From Candidatus Thorarchaeota archaeon (GTDB lineage: Archaea > Asgardarchaeota > Thorarchaeia > Thorarchaeales > Thorarchaeaceae), in NCBI GenBank assembly GCA_030638785.1, contig DAOWDY010000152.1:1-14416 (forward strand): 14,416 bases of DNA, in the 5' to 3' direction. This document shows, piece after piece, positions 13,928 through 14,416 of the stretch. The first letter of the stretch is position 1. The number at the start of each line of letters is the position of its first letter. The position numbers and the translations under genes were made by a program. Under the pieces are notes generated by a model. That model ran no database searches. It saw only the letters and a program-made list of their open reading frames with translations, and had not been told where the DNA came from.

Positions 13928-13951
13928 CAATTGTTTACGTTCTTTCTAACT

Positions 13952-14416
13952 ATGAAATTCGGTATTTCGATTCCAAATAGGGGTAAACTTGACCCTAGAC
14001 TCATAATTGAATATGCAGTCGCAGCAGAAGAAGCTGGTTGGGACGGAGTGTTCCTCAGCGACGTGTTTTCTGAAGGAGGATATTCTGATCTTTGGATAAT
14101 ATTAGGAGGAATTGCTACACAAACAGAGACAATCAAGTTGGGATCTTGGGTCACACCATTACCTCGTCGACAACCATGGCAGGTAGCTCTCGATCTTGCT
14201 ACTCTCGATCGCTTGTCAAATGGTCGGGTTATTTTTGGGGCTGGTCTTGGAGTGCCTGAAGATTTTACCAAGTTCGGACTTTCTCCTAACGGGAAAATAC
14301 GGGCAGAGAAATTGGACGAAGGACTCGAAATAATCAATGGGTTGTGGAGTGGAAAATCTTTTTCATACAGTGGTAAGCATTACACCATTAATGAAGTCGA
14401 ATTACCGATAATACCA
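13952..14416 (+). CDS. LLM-class (F420-type) oxidoreductase, cut by window end
   Basis: The first 155 codons of a second luciferase-like oxidoreductase run to the window edge without a stop. It begins MKFGISIPNRGKLDP, the usual first strand of the class. Then come AAEEAGWDGVFLSD (24-37), TIKLGSWVTPLPRRQPWQVA (54-73), the conserved ATLDRLSNGRVIFGAGLG (77-94), and EKLDEGLEIINGLWSGKSFSYSGKHY. It is clearly a paralogue of, but not close to, the enzyme at 9048-10172: RRQPW replaces RRHPI, and the acidic residue and insert patterns differ. Substrate unknown; cofactor F420 or FMN inferred from the family. The start is ATG without SD, consistent with a leaderless transcript. The antisense open frame over this region is a shadow. 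Confidence 0.88.
   Translation, partial: MKFGISIPNRGKLDPRLIIEYAVAAEEAGWDGVFLSDVFSEGGYSDLWIILGGIATQTETIKLGSWVTPLPRRQPWQVALDLATLDRLSNGRVIFGAGLGVPEDFTKFGLSPNGKIRAEKLDEGLEIINGLWSGKSFSYSGKHYTINEVELPIIP

Noticed and set aside
13924..14337. A 137-codon minus-strand open frame at the right edge
   Set aside because: It is antisense to a clear luciferase-like oxidoreductase frame on the + strand that has a TATA box and family motifs.
1..14416. CRISPR array, insertion sequence, integrase or phage genes
   Set aside because: I found no spaced direct repeats, transposase motifs or terminal inverted repeats. All recognised genes are of chromosomal housekeeping or regulatory type.

Overview
The window looks like a piece of an archaeal chromosome, most likely from an Asgard archaeon, with a Thorarchaeota-like lineage as my best guess. 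The archaeal signs are a geranylgeranyl-reductase-family flavoprotein, a TrmB-type regulator, two F420-type luciferase-like oxidoreductases, a tRNA interrupted by introns, and TATA-like boxes about 25-30 bases before several transcription units. The Asgard hint is a Ras/Arf-superfamily GTPase fused to an N-terminal domain that looks longin-like. Starts are a mix of ATG, GTG and TTG, usually with a recognisable Shine-Dalgarno (SD) site. The lineage is an inference; no marker gene in the window settles it.

Left part (1-2799): a small basic, possibly winged-helix protein on the + strand may be cut by the window edge. It meets the GTPase gene tail to tail with no gap. Next, on the minus strand, is a tRNA-Ser(GGA) gene that I read as carrying two introns, one at the usual anticodon site (37/38) and one inside the T stem. 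After it comes a type I L-asparaginase. An 84-base divergent control region separates the asparaginase from the next gene.

Middle (2884-10172): the reductase on the + strand ends in a 4-base tail-to-tail overlap with a tRNase Z gene. From there to 13770 every gene is on the minus strand. In transcription order the lower half of this run is an F420-type oxidoreductase, an alpha/beta hydrolase, an XTP/dITP pyrophosphatase, a TrmB-like regulator, a second regulator built as two repeats of winged helix plus effector domain, and tRNase Z.

Right part (10172-14416): in transcription order, a 478-residue protein of uncertain function whose C-terminus resembles MCM helicases but which lacks a P-loop, a Fpg/Nei DNA glycosylase (unusual in archaea), and an M20 metallopeptidase whose stop codon overlaps the start of the F420-type oxidoreductase (TAATG). 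Across a 180-base divergent region lies a second luciferase-like oxidoreductase on the + strand. It is probably leaderless and runs off the window end.

Functional links: tRNA and nucleotide housekeeping (tRNA-Ser, tRNase Z, XTP/dITP pyrophosphatase, Fpg/Nei) sits among redox enzymes and two transcription regulators. Only the peptidase-oxidoreductase pair shows clear translational coupling. I see no mobile element, CRISPR array, rRNA or replication origin. No gene-free stretch exceeds 300 bases when the tRNA is counted.
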